DNA of 28,008 bases, taken from an uncultured Allofournierella sp. (GTDB lineage: Bacteria > Bacillota > Clostridia > Oscillospirales > Ruminococcaceae). Under the pieces are notes generated by a model. The model was not told the DNA's origin. It searched no databases and was given only the letters and a program-made list of their open reading frames with translations. Below are positions 1 to 7,613 of this stretch, piece by piece. The translations under genes were made by a program, and so were the position numbers. The stretch covers positions 1 through 28,008 of the forward strand of contig CALWNE010000039.1 of NCBI GenBank assembly GCA_944382705.1. The letters run 5' to 3'. Each line of letters starts with the position of its first letter. Position 1 is the stretch's first letter.

Positions 1-60
1 CAAACGGTCCAGATTGCGCGAAAATACGCCCAACATTTCGCTGCTTTTTCCATCTTCCTT
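1..60. other. Left edge, no gene assigned
   Basis: These bases precede the tandem hairpins that close the permease operon. Some frames stay open across the edge, but there is no start, ribosome-binding site or recognisable protein motif. It could hold the end of a neighbouring gene or spacer; I cannot decide from the sequence. Confidence 0.3.
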
Positions 61-74
61 CTTGTTTACAAACC

Positions 75-112
75 AAAAACCTGCTCTGGTCTGATTGCCA
101 AAGCAGGTTTTT
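75..112 (-). terminator. Distal terminator hairpin of the sugar ABC operon
   Basis: Arms AAAAACCTGCT (75-85) and AGCAGGTTTTT (102-112) are perfectly complementary, and TGG/CCA extends the stem inward. The stem is flanked by A-runs on one side and T-runs on the other, so it could terminate in both directions. It is the second of two hairpins after the permease stop codon and has the better U-tract. Confidence 0.75.
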
Positions 113-122
113 CTACAAGCTG

Positions 123-147
123 AACCAGGCAGAAAAACTGCCTGGTT
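123..147 (-). terminator. Proximal hairpin after permease stop
   Basis: A perfect 10-bp stem, AACCAGGCAG and CTGCCTGGTT, closes over a five-A loop only 9 bases beyond the stop codon of the last permease. The T-tract on the minus strand is poor, so it may act as an RNA 3'-end stabiliser together with the hairpin at 75-112. Confidence 0.6.
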
Positions 148-156
148 TTAAACCAT

Positions 157-990
157 TTAGCCTTTCACAGCACCCATGGTAATGCCCTGAGTAAAGTATT
201 TCTGGAACATCAGGAATACTGTCAGAATGGGGATTGCTGCCACGGCTGCACCAGCCATAATCAGACCAAAGTCTGTGGCCATTTCTGCTTGCAGGTTTGC
301 AATGCCCAAGGAAATGGTGAGGCTGGTATTTTCGGTCAGCATAATCAATTGCATGAAGTAATCGTTCCAGGCGGTGATGAAGGTAAAGATTGCCAGCGCA
401 CCAATACCAGGCTTAACCATGGGCAGAATAATCTGCACAAAGGTGCGCACCTCACCTGCTCCGTCAATGCGGGCGGCTTCCAGCATTTCATTGGGAATAC
501 CTTCGCTGAACTGTTTCATCAGGAACACACCAAAGGGCCAGCCAACGGTGGGCAGGATAACTGCCCAAAGGGTGTCGTGCAGGTTCAGTGCGGCCATTTC
601 CTTCAGCAAAGGAATCAGGATTACCTGCTTGGGCAGTGCCATTGCACACACAATCAGGCTAAAAATCAAAGCTCTGCCGTAGAACTTCTTTTTGGCCAGT
701 ACATAGCCCGCCATTGCCGAAGTGATACAGGTAAGGGCCAATGCCATTACTGCAATGAATACAGTGTTCCACAACCAAAGCAGCGCAGGATTTTCAAACA
801 GGCGCTGGTAGTTATCCAGGGTAGGATGAATGGGGAACCACTGGGGCGTAGTGGTGTTAATGTCTGCTGCGGTTTTTACCGAGCCGGTAAAAATCCAGTA
901 CAGCGGGAACACCAAAAACACGGTGAGAATGGCCAGAATCACGCCGGAAAAGGCCTTATAAGGGGTCATTTTATTCAATCCTTTGTTCAT
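157..990 (-). CDS. Sugar ABC transporter permease, MalG/MsmG type
   Basis: This 277-residue inner-membrane protein is one of the two membrane-spanning subunits of a binding-protein-dependent carbohydrate importer (CUT1 class). The N-terminal hydrophobic segment (about residues 15-33) is followed by the extracytoplasmic GSVK region typical of MalG proteins. The cytoplasmic EAA loop, the contact site for the ATPase, is visible as EAARIDGAGE followed by ILPMVKPG. The ATG start has AAGGAGG nine bases upstream. The gene follows the partner permease with a 14-base gap and is the last gene of the operon, before two hairpins. The transported sugar cannot be told from the permease. Confidence 0.93.
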   Translation of the reverse strand: MNKGLNKMTPYKAFSGVILAILTVFLVFPLYWIFTGSVKTAADINTTTPQWFPIHPTLDNYQRLFENPALLWLWNTVFIAVMALALTCITSAMAGYVLAKKKFYGRALIFSLIVCAMALPKQVILIPLLKEMAALNLHDTLWAVILPTVGWPFGVFLMKQFSEGIPNEMLEAARIDGAGEVRTFVQIILPMVKPGIGALAIFTFITAWNDYFMQLIMLTENTSLTISLGIANLQAEMATDFGLIMAGAAVAAIPILTVFLMFQKYFTQGITMGAVKG

Positions 991-1004
991 GGTAAATGCC
1001 CTCC

Positions 1005-1946
1005 TTAGTCCTTATTGCCGGCAAACTTGAACTGCACGGCAGAAAGCAATGCGATAATGATTGCCAGCACCACGCCCATGGCATTGCCATAACCATACTG
1101 GTACAGCTTAAAGGCGGTGTAGTAAATGTAGTACATAATGGTATCGGTGGAGTGGTTGGGGCCACCGCTGGTAAGCAGCTGAATCAGAGCAAAGCACTGG
1201 AAGCTGTTGATGGTGGTAATCACCAGAATGTACAGGGTAGTGGGGGTGATTTGGGGCCACATGATTTTCCAGAAGGTCTGCAAACGGGTGGCGCCGTCCA
1301 CCTGAGCTGCCTCGGTCAGACTTGCATCCACATTGCCCAAAGCCGATACATAAAGCACAATCGGCTGGCCGATGCTGGTGGTAAACAAAATCAAAATAAT
1401 ACACCAGATAGCGGTTTTGGAATCGCCCAGCCAGTTTACATTGTTATCCAGCAGGCCGGTTGTTTTGCCCACATAGTTGATAATGCCGTAGTAGTTGTTG
1501 AACATCCATTTCCACACCACGGTAACAGCAACGGTACCGGTTACCACTGGCAGGTAGAACACGCAGCGGAAAAAGGAACAGCTGGCGGCCTTCATTTTGT
1601 AAATGGCCGATGCTACCCAAAGAGAAAATGCGGTAACGGTAGGTACTGCTACCACCACAATGAGGGCGGTGTTGCCCAAGGCCTTCCAAAAAATTTCGTC
1701 CTGGAACATGGCAATGTAGTTGCCAAATCCAACAAACACATCCTCGCGGGCCATGGTGGAGTCAAAGAAACTGGTCCACAAAGACATAAACATAGGAACC
1801 AGAACAAAGCCTACAAACACAATCAGGAAGGGCAGCAAAAACAAGTACGCTGCAATGGTTTCCCGGCGGGCTTCTGCTTGGCTAACACCAAGTCCAGAGC
1901 GTTTGCTGGGGCTTTTTGCAGGCTTTTTGGTTGCAGATGCTGTCAA
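1005..1946 (-). CDS. Sugar ABC transporter permease, MalF/UgpA type
   Basis: This 313-residue protein is the second membrane subunit of the same CUT1-class importer. A basic cytoplasmic N-terminus of about 30 residues precedes the first membrane helix (AAYLFLLPFLIVFVGFVLV). The EAA loop reads EAAQVDGATR and then a WPQITP segment, as expected for MalF-like proteins. The apparent start is TTG: the reading frame begins TTG-ACA-GCA behind a GAGAGGAGAGG ribosome-binding site, and no ATG lies nearby in frame. It follows the binding-protein gene across a 174-base gap with a strong hairpin, which probably sets a lower dose of permease than of binding protein. Confidence 0.92.
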   Translation of the reverse strand: MTASATKKPAKSPSKRSGLGVSQAEARRETIAAYLFLLPFLIVFVGFVLVPMFMSLWTSFFDSTMAREDVFVGFGNYIAMFQDEIFWKALGNTALIVVVAVPTVTAFSLWVASAIYKMKAASCSFFRCVFYLPVVTGTVAVTVVWKWMFNNYYGIINYVGKTTGLLDNNVNWLGDSKTAIWCIILILFTTSIGQPIVLYVSALGNVDASLTEAAQVDGATRLQTFWKIMWPQITPTTLYILVITTINSFQCFALIQLLTSGGPNHSTDTIMYYIYYTAFKLYQYGYGNAMGVVLAIIIALLSAVQFKFAGNKD

Positions 1947-2043
1947 ATGGATCCTCTCCTCTCAATATCTTATCCGCTACGCAGGCAAAAGCGAACCGGG
2001 TCGATACTAAACTGTTAAAAATTTACTTCCTTTGATTTTAAAA

Positions 2044-2086
2044 GGCGCACTACCCTTGTTGCATTGCTGCAAAAGAGCAGTGCGCC
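2044..2086 (-). terminator. Intercistronic attenuating hairpin between binding protein and permeases
   Basis: Arms GGCGCACT (2044-2051) and AGTGCGCC (2079-2086) are perfectly complementary. A nested TTGCA/TGCAA stem lies inside. On the minus strand the stem is followed by TTTTAAAAT, a short U-tract. It lies downstream of the binding-protein gene and upstream of the permeases, where partial terminators are common in sugar ABC operons. Confidence 0.6.
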
Positions 2087-2096
2087 CCCCTTTCAA

Positions 2097-2113
2097 TTGT
2101 ACTTAGCGTACAA
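2097..2113. repeat. Inverted repeat TTGTAC-N5-GTACAA
   Basis: A perfect 6-5-6 inverted repeat sits 8 bases past the binding-protein stop codon. It could be a small 3'-end hairpin. The TTGTAC half recurs as TTGTACAA in the rpiR promoter region. Confidence 0.4.
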
Positions 2114-2120
2114 GGTTCAC

Positions 2121-3476
2121 TTATTTAATGGCTGCGTTTGCAGTATTTACAAAGTTATTGGCAGCTTCGGTCACATCTGCACCGGTACCAATCTGCTGCA
2201 GCATATTCCACCAAGCGGTACGCTGCTCGGTCCAGCCGCCGGTTACATTGTAGTAGTCACCCATGTTGGGCAGGAAGGACTGGAAGGTAGCCATACGCTC
2301 AGCATTCTCGGTGCCTTCGTACACATTGCCAAAGGAAGCACGAACGGGGAAGAAGCCGGTAGCCTTTACGCTTTCGGGGCCCTGCTGGGCATCATCACAT
2401 ACAAAACGGATGAATTCCTTTGCTGCATCAATGCGAGCCTGGTCGCCGTTATCAAAGATACCAAAGCCCCAGATACCGCCGCACAGTTCCACCTTGCCGT
2501 CATCGGTGGGGAAGTTCATGGCGTAGGGGGTAAAGCTTACCTGGCTTGCATAGGTAGCTTCGTTGGAAGCGTTCCAGCAGAAGGTCATAGCAGCAGTGCC
2601 GTTGGCAAACATCTGCAATTCATCGGCAGCCTGAGCAGAAGCATCAAAGTTTACCAGGCCCTTATCCTGCAAGCTGACCAGCAGCTCCAGAGCCTTGATG
2701 TTTTCGGGGCTGTTGGCAGTGTATGCAGTGTGCTCGGCATTGGTGTAGGTGCCGCTGTACAGGTTGTTTACCAGAGCACGGGTACCCTGGTCACCACCCT
2801 GGCCGCCGCAGTACACAATGGCGGGAACCGCTGCCTTGCCGCTGTCCTTCAGGGCCTGCAAAGCTTTTTCAAAGTTCTCGGTGGTCCAGGTGCGGGTCTC
2901 CTGGTCGATGTACTGGAGAGCACCGGCCTCCTCGAACATTTCATAGTTGATGGCCATGTTGTGAGCGGTCATGCACATGGGGTACTCGTAGTACTTGCCA
3001 TCGGTACCCTTGCAGGCATTTACAATGGACTGGCTGGTGGCTGCAATGTCAGCCTCTGCTTCGCTGGTCCACAAATCGCTCAGGTCCACCATCAGCCCCT
3101 TGGCACCCCAGTTGGACACCAGACGCTCAGGACCTTCAAAGATGATGTCAGGAGTGTTCTTTGCCTCAATGGCAGTGGTCACCTTGTCGTCGCCATTGGT
3201 GTAATCCAGGTATTCCACATTCACTTTAATGTCCGGATTCTTCTCGTTGAACTTTGCAATAAAGCCGTCAACAGTAGCGGAATCCTTCCAGGAACCAATG
3301 GGATAGGTCCACAGGGTGATTTCGGTGGAACCGGTAGCAGTGTTGCTGCCAGTGCCTGCGGTGGAGCCGGAAGCAGCGGTGGAAGTAGATGCGGAACCGC
3401 TGGTAGAACCGCCGCCGCAAGCTGCGAGAGACAGTGCCATTGCGCCGGCCATTACAAGTGCTAACGCTTTTTTCAT
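2121..3476 (-). CDS. Sugar-binding lipoprotein of ABC importer
   Basis: This 451-residue extracellular solute-binding protein (family 1, MalE/MsmE-like) is anchored to the outer face of the membrane and delivers sugar to the two permeases downstream. The signal peptide is clear: MKK, a hydrophobic stretch, then lipobox LAAC with Cys20 as the lipidation site. A Gly/Ser/Thr-rich linker follows (residues 21-48), then the mature domain starting at ITLWTYPIG. The start is set by an AAGGAGGAG ribosome-binding site seven bases before ATG; an upstream in-frame extension would bury the signal peptide. Substrate is unknown. It is the first gene of the operon and probably under control of the divergent RpiR-type regulator. 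Confidence 0.94.
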   Translation of the reverse strand: MKKALALVMAGAMALSLAACGGGSTSGSASTSTAASGSTAGTGSNTATGSTEITLWTYPIGSWKDSATVDGFIAKFNEKNPDIKVNVEYLDYTNGDDKVTTAIEAKNTPDIIFEGPERLVSNWGAKGLMVDLSDLWTSEAEADIAATSQSIVNACKGTDGKYYEYPMCMTAHNMAINYEMFEEAGALQYIDQETRTWTTENFEKALQALKDSGKAAVPAIVYCGGQGGDQGTRALVNNLYSGTYTNAEHTAYTANSPENIKALELLVSLQDKGLVNFDASAQAADELQMFANGTAAMTFCWNASNEATYASQVSFTPYAMNFPTDDGKVELCGGIWGFGIFDNGDQARIDAAKEFIRFVCDDAQQGPESVKATGFFPVRASFGNVYEGTENAERMATFQSFLPNMGDYYNVTGGWTEQRTAWWNMLQQIGTGADVTEAANNFVNTANAAIK

Positions 3477-3522
3477 GGGAAACTCCTCCTTAAATTTTGT
3501 CTTCATTTTATGAAAACTTGTT

Positions 3523-3550
3523 AGTATAGGCCCAACACCCAAAGAACCAA
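3523..3550 (-). promoter_or_regulatory. Possible promoter of the ABC importer operon
   Basis: On the minus strand TTGGTT (3545-3550) and TATACT (3523-3528) are spaced by 16 bases, about 45 bases before the binding-protein start. The -35 is a moderate match, as expected for a regulated promoter. Confidence 0.5.
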
Positions 3551-3557
3551 TGGGCCT
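3528..3557. promoter_or_regulatory. Inverted repeat over the ABC operon promoter
   Basis: Perfect arms AGGCCCA (3528-3534) and TGGGCCT (3551-3557), 16 bases apart, bracket the spacer and -35 of the proposed promoter. This is a candidate operator or a leader hairpin; the cognate factor is unknown. Confidence 0.45.
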
Positions 3558-3583
3558 TTGCTATGCTTTAATCCTATCACTAG

Positions 3584-3598
3584 TGAAAAAATTTTTCA
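3584..3598. promoter_or_regulatory. Candidate RpiR-family operator (palindrome)
   Basis: TGAAAAAATTTTTCA is a perfect 7-1-7 palindrome in the divergent region. Its TGAAA/TTTCA ends resemble the AT-rich palindromes bound by several RpiR-family regulators, and an rpiR-type gene is the immediate neighbour. The assignment is inference from symmetry and position. Confidence 0.5.
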
Positions 3599-3617
3599 AT
3601 CGGTAAGTCTACCGATT
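3598..3617. promoter_or_regulatory. Second palindrome AATCGGTA-N4-TACCGATT
   Basis: A perfect 8-4-8 inverted repeat directly abuts the AT-rich palindrome, sharing one base. It is a second candidate operator in the divergent region, different in sequence and so possibly for a different regulator such as a LacI-type factor. Confidence 0.45.
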
Positions 3618-3637
3618 ATTTGCCTAAATCTTAGGTG

Positions 3638-3718
3638 GAATTGTACAACTATTTTTCACTCATATTTAGTTGTTTCTAATTATACTTTATATTATAATAC
3701 TATATGTGAATTGTACAA
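3638..3718. repeat. Two copies of GAATTGTACAA
   Basis: GAATTGTACAA occurs at 3638-3648 and again at 3708-3718, 70 bases apart. Each contains the 8-bp palindrome TTGTACAA. The second copy lies just downstream of the proposed rpiR -10 box, a position suited to autoregulation. Confidence 0.5.
3670..3698 (+). promoter_or_regulatory. Promoter of the rpiR-type gene
   Basis: TTGTTT (3670-3675), a 17-base spacer and TATAAT (3693-3698) fit a sigma-A promoter. It predicts a leader of about 125 bases before the ATG at 3829. Confidence 0.6.
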
Positions 3719-3828
3719 AGCAATTTTATGGAAGTTATTTTACAAAAATAATACAATCAAATTGCTTTTGTAATAAAAATGAAATATTTTTTCTATTCCT
3801 TTACCCTAGCACTTTCTGGAGGCTTACC

Positions 3829-4680
3829 ATGTCTGATTTGCTCTATCAAATCAAAAACCATTACAACACCATGACCCCTTCCGCAAAAAAAATTGCAGAT
3901 TATCTGCAAGAACATCACTCAAACGCTCAGTATCTTTCCATTTCCGGCCTGGCCAAGGAATGCGGTGTAGCAGAGGCTACAATTTTTCGCTTTTGCAAAT
4001 CCCTTGGCTTTGGCGGATACAACGAGTTCAAATTGGCCCTGGCCAGATCCTCCATCACAACCCACCCCAACGCCTATTCTGCTTACGGAAAGCTGCATGC
4101 AAGCGACAGCATGAAGGATATGTGCCAGCGGCTTTTTAACTCCAACCTGCAAGCTCTGCGCCAAACGCTGGAGCTGGTGGATGAGGTTCAGCTGGGGCTG
4201 GCTGGTGACCTGCTTACGGCTGCAAACCGGGTATTCTGTGTGGGCTTTGGCGGCAGCATGATTGCCGCTTATGAGGCTTGGGGGCGGTTTATCACGGTTT
4301 CGCCCAAGTTTTTCACCGTAGTGGATGGGCATATGCAAATTATGACTGCCAGCCTTCTGGGGCCGGAGGATGTGGTTCTGTTTGTTTCCTACTCCGGCTC
4401 TACCACCGACGCTGCGGACCTGCTGCGCCCAGCCAAAGCACGGGGCGCTAAGGTGATTCTCATTACCCATTATGCCGACTCTCTGGCTGCCTCTATGGCA
4501 GATGTGGTGCTGCTGTGCGGCGGGCACGAAGGCCCCCTGCAATCCGGCAGTATTTCTGCCAAGATGGCCATGCTGTTTGTGGTGGACCTGCTGGTAAACG
4601 AATTCTGCCGCCGTGATTTGGAAACCGCCATGCACAACAAGGATATTACCTCCAACGCCCTTTCCTGCCGTCATTTGTAA
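3829..4680 (+). CDS. RpiR/MurR-family transcriptional regulator
   Basis: This 283-residue cytoplasmic DNA-binding protein probably senses a phosphosugar and controls the divergent sugar importer. The N-terminal RpiR helix-turn-helix domain covers about residues 1-77, with the recognition region SISGLAKECGVAEATIFRFCKSLGF near residues 37-61. A C-terminal SIS sugar-binding domain follows (about 125-260), marked by VFCVGFGGS and LFVSYSGSTTDAADLL. I chose the ATG at 3829 because TGGAGG lies six bases before it and the homologous N-terminus begins here; the longer open frame upstream is AT-rich leader. Family members act as repressors or activators; which applies here is not visible. Confidence 0.93.
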   Translation: MSDLLYQIKNHYNTMTPSAKKIADYLQEHHSNAQYLSISGLAKECGVAEATIFRFCKSLGFGGYNEFKLALARSSITTHPNAYSAYGKLHASDSMKDMCQRLFNSNLQALRQTLELVDEVQLGLAGDLLTAANRVFCVGFGGSMIAAYEAWGRFITVSPKFFTVVDGHMQIMTASLLGPEDVVLFVSYSGSTTDAADLLRPAKARGAKVILITHYADSLAASMADVVLLCGGHEGPLQSGSISAKMAMLFVVDLLVNEFCRRDLETAMHNKDITSNALSCRHL

Positions 4681-4786
4681 TCTTCTGCATCCAGCGTTGG
4701 GCATTTGGTTTTGCCCAGCTGCAAACGATTGCCGCTATGGATGCTGCTCTTTGGGCCGTCTGCCTTATTTTTGAAAGGCCATAGAA

Positions 4787-4827
4787 AAAACCCCTGTACC
4801 AGCACACAAGGCTGATACAGGGGTTTT
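4787..4827. terminator. Bidirectional terminator between convergent rpiR-type gene and pgsA
   Basis: Perfect 12-bp arms AAAACCCCTGTA (4787-4798) and TACAGGGGTTTT (4816-4827) enclose a further CAGC/GCTG pairing. A-runs and T-runs flank both sides, so it can end both converging transcripts. The rest of the 243-base gap shows no gene. Confidence 0.9.
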
Positions 4828-4923
4828 GTGATTTGTTTTTGCAATTTGAATGTACCGTGCACAGTAGCTGGCTGGCTGCTGGCAGCGGATAATTATTGCT
4901 TGGGGTAAGCTGCAAAACGCTGC

Positions 4924-5499
4924 TTATTTTGCCTGCATAAAGCAGCTGCGGTTCTGCCACAGATAAATGCCGCCGGACGCAAGGGTGACCACGGCCACCA
5001 GCAAACACAGCACCTGTGTGATAATGGCTACTCCCATAATATCGGCAGGCCCAGACAAAGCTGCCGCAAAGAAATAAAACAGAATGGTAACCATCTGGAG
5101 TACGGTTTTCACCTTGCCCCAGATGTTTGCGGCAATAACGGTATGGTCGGCTGCTGCCAGCATCCGCACACCAGATACCGCAAATTCCCGTGCCAGGATA
5201 ATGGCCACCACCCAGATACTGCACACGCCGTCCCGCATCATGTACAAAAATGCTACGGTGGTTAGAAGCTTATCTGCCAGAGGGTCGGCAAATTTGCCGA
5301 AGTCGGTCACCAGGTTCCATTTCCGGGCCAGATAGCCATCCAAAAAGTCTGTAAAACTGGCCACTGCAAACACCACAGCCGCAGCCAGATACCATGCCGA
5401 CTGGTAGCTGCTGGTGCCATACTGGCCCATACCGGCCATTACCATGAACACCGGTACCAGCACAATCCGCAGCAGGGTAAGCTTATTGGGCAGATTCAT
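4924..5499 (-). CDS. pgsA: CDP-diacylglycerol-glycerol-3-phosphate 3-phosphatidyltransferase
   Basis: This 191-residue membrane enzyme makes phosphatidylglycerol phosphate from CDP-diacylglycerol and glycerol 3-phosphate, the committed step to phosphatidylglycerol and cardiolipin. The CDP-alcohol phosphotransferase signature is intact: Asp54-Gly55, Ala58-Arg59, Gly68, Asp72 and Asp76 in the stretch DFLDGYLAR to ADPLADK. Several membrane helices are evident, and it begins MNLPNKLTLLRI as is typical of PgsA. Start ATG 5499 has GGAGG nine bases upstream; an ATG three codons earlier is too close to that site. It overlaps the end of rimO by 17 bases, so the two are co-transcribed. Confidence 0.93.
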   Translation of the reverse strand: MNLPNKLTLLRIVLVPVFMVMAGMGQYGTSSYQSAWYLAAAVVFAVASFTDFLDGYLARKWNLVTDFGKFADPLADKLLTTVAFLYMMRDGVCSIWVVAIILAREFAVSGVRMLAAADHTVIAANIWGKVKTVLQMVTILFYFFAAALSGPADIMGVAIITQVLCLLVAVVTLASGGIYLWQNRSCFMQAK

Positions 5500-6835
5500 C
5501 CTGTGCATCCTCCACAACATAACCAAACAGGTCGTACATATCGCTTTCCTCAATGTACACGGTATAGAACTGGCCGGGGTACATGGGGTCCTCGCTGGAA
5601 ATGCACACATTGCCGTCAATTTCCGGGGCATCGGCCACACTGCGGCAGAGGTACAGGCCGCTCTCCTCGTCGATGCCATCACAAATGACCCGCAGGGTGC
5701 GGCCCACCTTCTGCTCCAGCTTGGCTGCACTGATATGAGCCTGTGCCTGCATAATGATGTCGGCACGGCGCTGCTTTTCCTCGTCCTCAATCTGGTCCGG
5801 CATGGTGGCAGCCACGGTATCCTCCTCGGGGCTGTATGCAAAGCAGCCCAGCCGCTCAAAGGCGGTATCCTTTACAAACTGGCAAAGCTCCTGGAACTCC
5901 TCCTCCGTCTCGCCGGGGTAGCCGGTGATGAGGGTGGTGCGCAGGGTAATATCCGGCATGGCAGCACGCAGCCGCTGGATGGCGCTTTCCACCACCTGGC
6001 GGTCACCCTTACGGTTCATGGCTTTCAGAATGCGGCTGTTGCAGTGCTGAATGGGCAAATCCAGATAGGGCACTACCTTTTCGTTGCGCACCATAGCCTG
6101 GATGAATTCGTCGGTAATGCGTTCGGGGTAGGCATACAGCAGCCGAATCCACTCAATGCCTTCCACCTTGTTCAGTTCGTCCAGCAGCTTGCAGATGCTG
6201 TTCTCGCCCCAGTCATCGCCGTAGGCAGTGGGGTCCTGGGCTACCAGAATCAGCTCCTTAACGCCCTCCCCTGCCAGCCAGCGGGCCTCGGCCACACAGT
6301 CGTTGAGGGGACGGCTGCGCAGCGGGCCACGAATCAGCGGAATGGCGCAGTAGTAGCAGCCGTTGTTGCAGCCTTCTGCGATTTTCAGGTAAGCATAATG
6401 GCCGGGGGTGGAAATTACCCGCTTGCCGCCCAGGGGCAAGTCCGTGCGGGGGCCATAGTATTCCCGGTTTTGATCCTCCGCAGTGCCGCAGAGCCGCTCC
6501 AGAATAGAGGGCATGGCATTGTTGGAGCCAATGCCAATGACCGCATCCACTTCGGGGATTTCCTTGCGGATTTCTTCCTTGTAGCGCTGGGCCAGGCAGC
6601 CGGTGACAATCACCTTCAGATTGGGATTGTTCTGTTTGTAAGAGCAAGCCTCCAGGATGTTTTCAATGGCTTCGGCCTTGGCGCTTTCGATAAAGCCGCA
6701 GGTGTTTACAAAAATAACATCCGCCTGGTTCAGGTCCGCAGTGGTAGTGTGCCCGGCTGTGATAAGGCCGTGGCACATAACATCCGCATCCACCTGATTT
6801 TTGGGGCAGCCCAGGGAAATGATTGCAATTTTCAA
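5483..6835 (-). CDS. rimO: Ribosomal protein S12 methylthiotransferase RimO
   Basis: This 450-residue radical-SAM enzyme adds a methylthio group to a conserved aspartate of ribosomal protein S12. The N-terminal MTTase domain carries Cys10, Cys46 and Cys80 for one iron-sulfur cluster. The radical-SAM motif CNNGCYYC (Cys156, Cys160, Cys163) binds the second. A C-terminal TRAM-like domain follows. ISLGCPKNQVD at the start is typical of RimO rather than MiaB. The start is a TTG at 6835 behind AAGGAGA; this gives the family's normal N-terminus and length, while a longer in-frame extension upstream has no homologous character. It is followed by pgsA with a 17-base overlap. Confidence 0.95.
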   Translation of the reverse strand: MKIAIISLGCPKNQVDADVMCHGLITAGHTTTADLNQADVIFVNTCGFIESAKAEAIENILEACSYKQNNPNLKVIVTGCLAQRYKEEIRKEIPEVDAVIGIGSNNAMPSILERLCGTAEDQNREYYGPRTDLPLGGKRVISTPGHYAYLKIAEGCNNGCYYCAIPLIRGPLRSRPLNDCVAEARWLAGEGVKELILVAQDPTAYGDDWGENSICKLLDELNKVEGIEWIRLLYAYPERITDEFIQAMVRNEKVVPYLDLPIQHCNSRILKAMNRKGDRQVVESAIQRLRAAMPDITLRTTLITGYPGETEEEFQELCQFVKDTAFERLGCFAYSPEEDTVAATMPDQIEDEEKQRRADIIMQAQAHISAAKLEQKVGRTLRVICDGIDEESGLYLCRSVADAPEIDGNVCISSEDPMYPGQFYTVYIEESDMYDLFGYVVEDAQDESAQ

Positions 6836-6904
6836 TGGTATAGTCTCCTTATATTTTATTGCAAAGTATCCAGTGCCCACAGCGTGCAGCTGTGCACTGT
6901 CGGT

Positions 6905-6934
6905 TCCGGCTTTGCTTGCGTGGGGCAAAACCGG
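6905..6934. other. GC-rich stem-loop upstream of rimO
   Basis: CCGGCTTTGC (6907-6916) pairs with GCAAAACCGG with one wobble or mismatch. It lies in the 261-base gap between recX and rimO. It may be part of a transcript end or the rimO leader. I could not identify a convincing rimO promoter in this gap. Confidence 0.35.
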
Positions 6935-6937
6935 ACG

Positions 6938-6981
6938 AAAGGCGAGGGGTCCCCTGCCTTGGCACGGGCTCCCTCGCCTTT
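6938..6981. terminator. Terminator after recX
   Basis: Perfect 11-bp arms AAAGGCGAGGG (6938-6948) and CCCTCGCCTTT (6971-6981) lie downstream of recA-recX. The longest T-run is on the plus side, and only TTT follows on the minus strand, so termination in the gene direction may be moderate. Confidence 0.65.
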
Positions 6982-7096
6982 TTATTCTATCATGGCTTTG
7001 GGCCAAAAGTCCAGCAAAAGCAGCGCTAAATTGCAGCCGCTCCGCCAGCCCAAGGCTGCACACCGGGGTTCTGCTGTCAGAAGCATTCCCCTTGGG

Positions 7097-7609
7097 TTAC
7101 CATTCCTCCGGCCAGCAGAACTCCTCCTGACAGTATTCCTGCTCCTGCTGCCAGCGTTCCAGAGCCTGGCGCACTACCCCCATGGAAAAACCTCTGCGGG
7201 CCATGGCCGCCATTACATTCTGGTGTTTGCCCTGTTCCAGCTTGCGCCGGTAGCTTTTTTGCAGCAGCTGGTAAACGGTTTCGGAGATATCCTGCTGGTC
7301 CACAAGTTCCTCCACCACCTGCTGTGCAAGGCAGCGGTCTACGCCTTTTTCCACCAGGTGGCTGCGAATCTGTGCCGGGCTTTTGCTGCGGGCCAGCAGG
7401 TACTCTGCCCTGCGCCGGGCAAAGGCCTGGTCATCCAGCATGCCCAGCTCCACACAGCGTGCCACTGCCGCCGCTGCTGCCTGGTCATTTTCCAGCTTGG
7501 CTCGCACCTTCTGGTACAGCTCTCCGCTGGAATGGTCCCGCAGGGAAAGGTACTCCATGGCCTTGTTCAGTGCCTGGCGGTACTCTGCCTGCTCCTGTTC
7601 AAACAGCAT
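7097..7609 (-). CDS. recX: Regulatory protein RecX
   Basis: This 170-residue cytoplasmic protein is the RecA modulator RecX, a helical-repeat protein that binds RecA filaments and limits recombinase activity. Identification rests on size, the triple-helix repeat pattern (ALNKAMEYLSLRDHSSGELYQKVRAKL, then CVELGMLDDQAFARRRAEYLL), and its place directly after recA. The start codon is four bases beyond the recA stop, so translation is probably coupled; a GAGGA element inside the recA end can serve as ribosome-binding site. It ends with a Trp/Glu-rich tail, EEFCWPEEW. Confidence 0.88.
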   Translation of the reverse strand: MLFEQEQAEYRQALNKAMEYLSLRDHSSGELYQKVRAKLENDQAAAAAVARCVELGMLDDQAFARRRAEYLLARSKSPAQIRSHLVEKGVDRCLAQQVVEELVDQQDISETVYQLLQKSYRRKLEQGKHQNVMAAMARRGFSMGVVRQALERWQQEQEYCQEEFCWPEEW

Positions 7610-7613
7610 GTAC

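Noticed and set aside
6836..7063. N-terminal extension of RimO
   Set aside because: It reads through a GC-rich stem-loop and the recX terminator and lacks family similarity; TTG 6835 has AAGGAGA and gives the normal RimO N-terminus.
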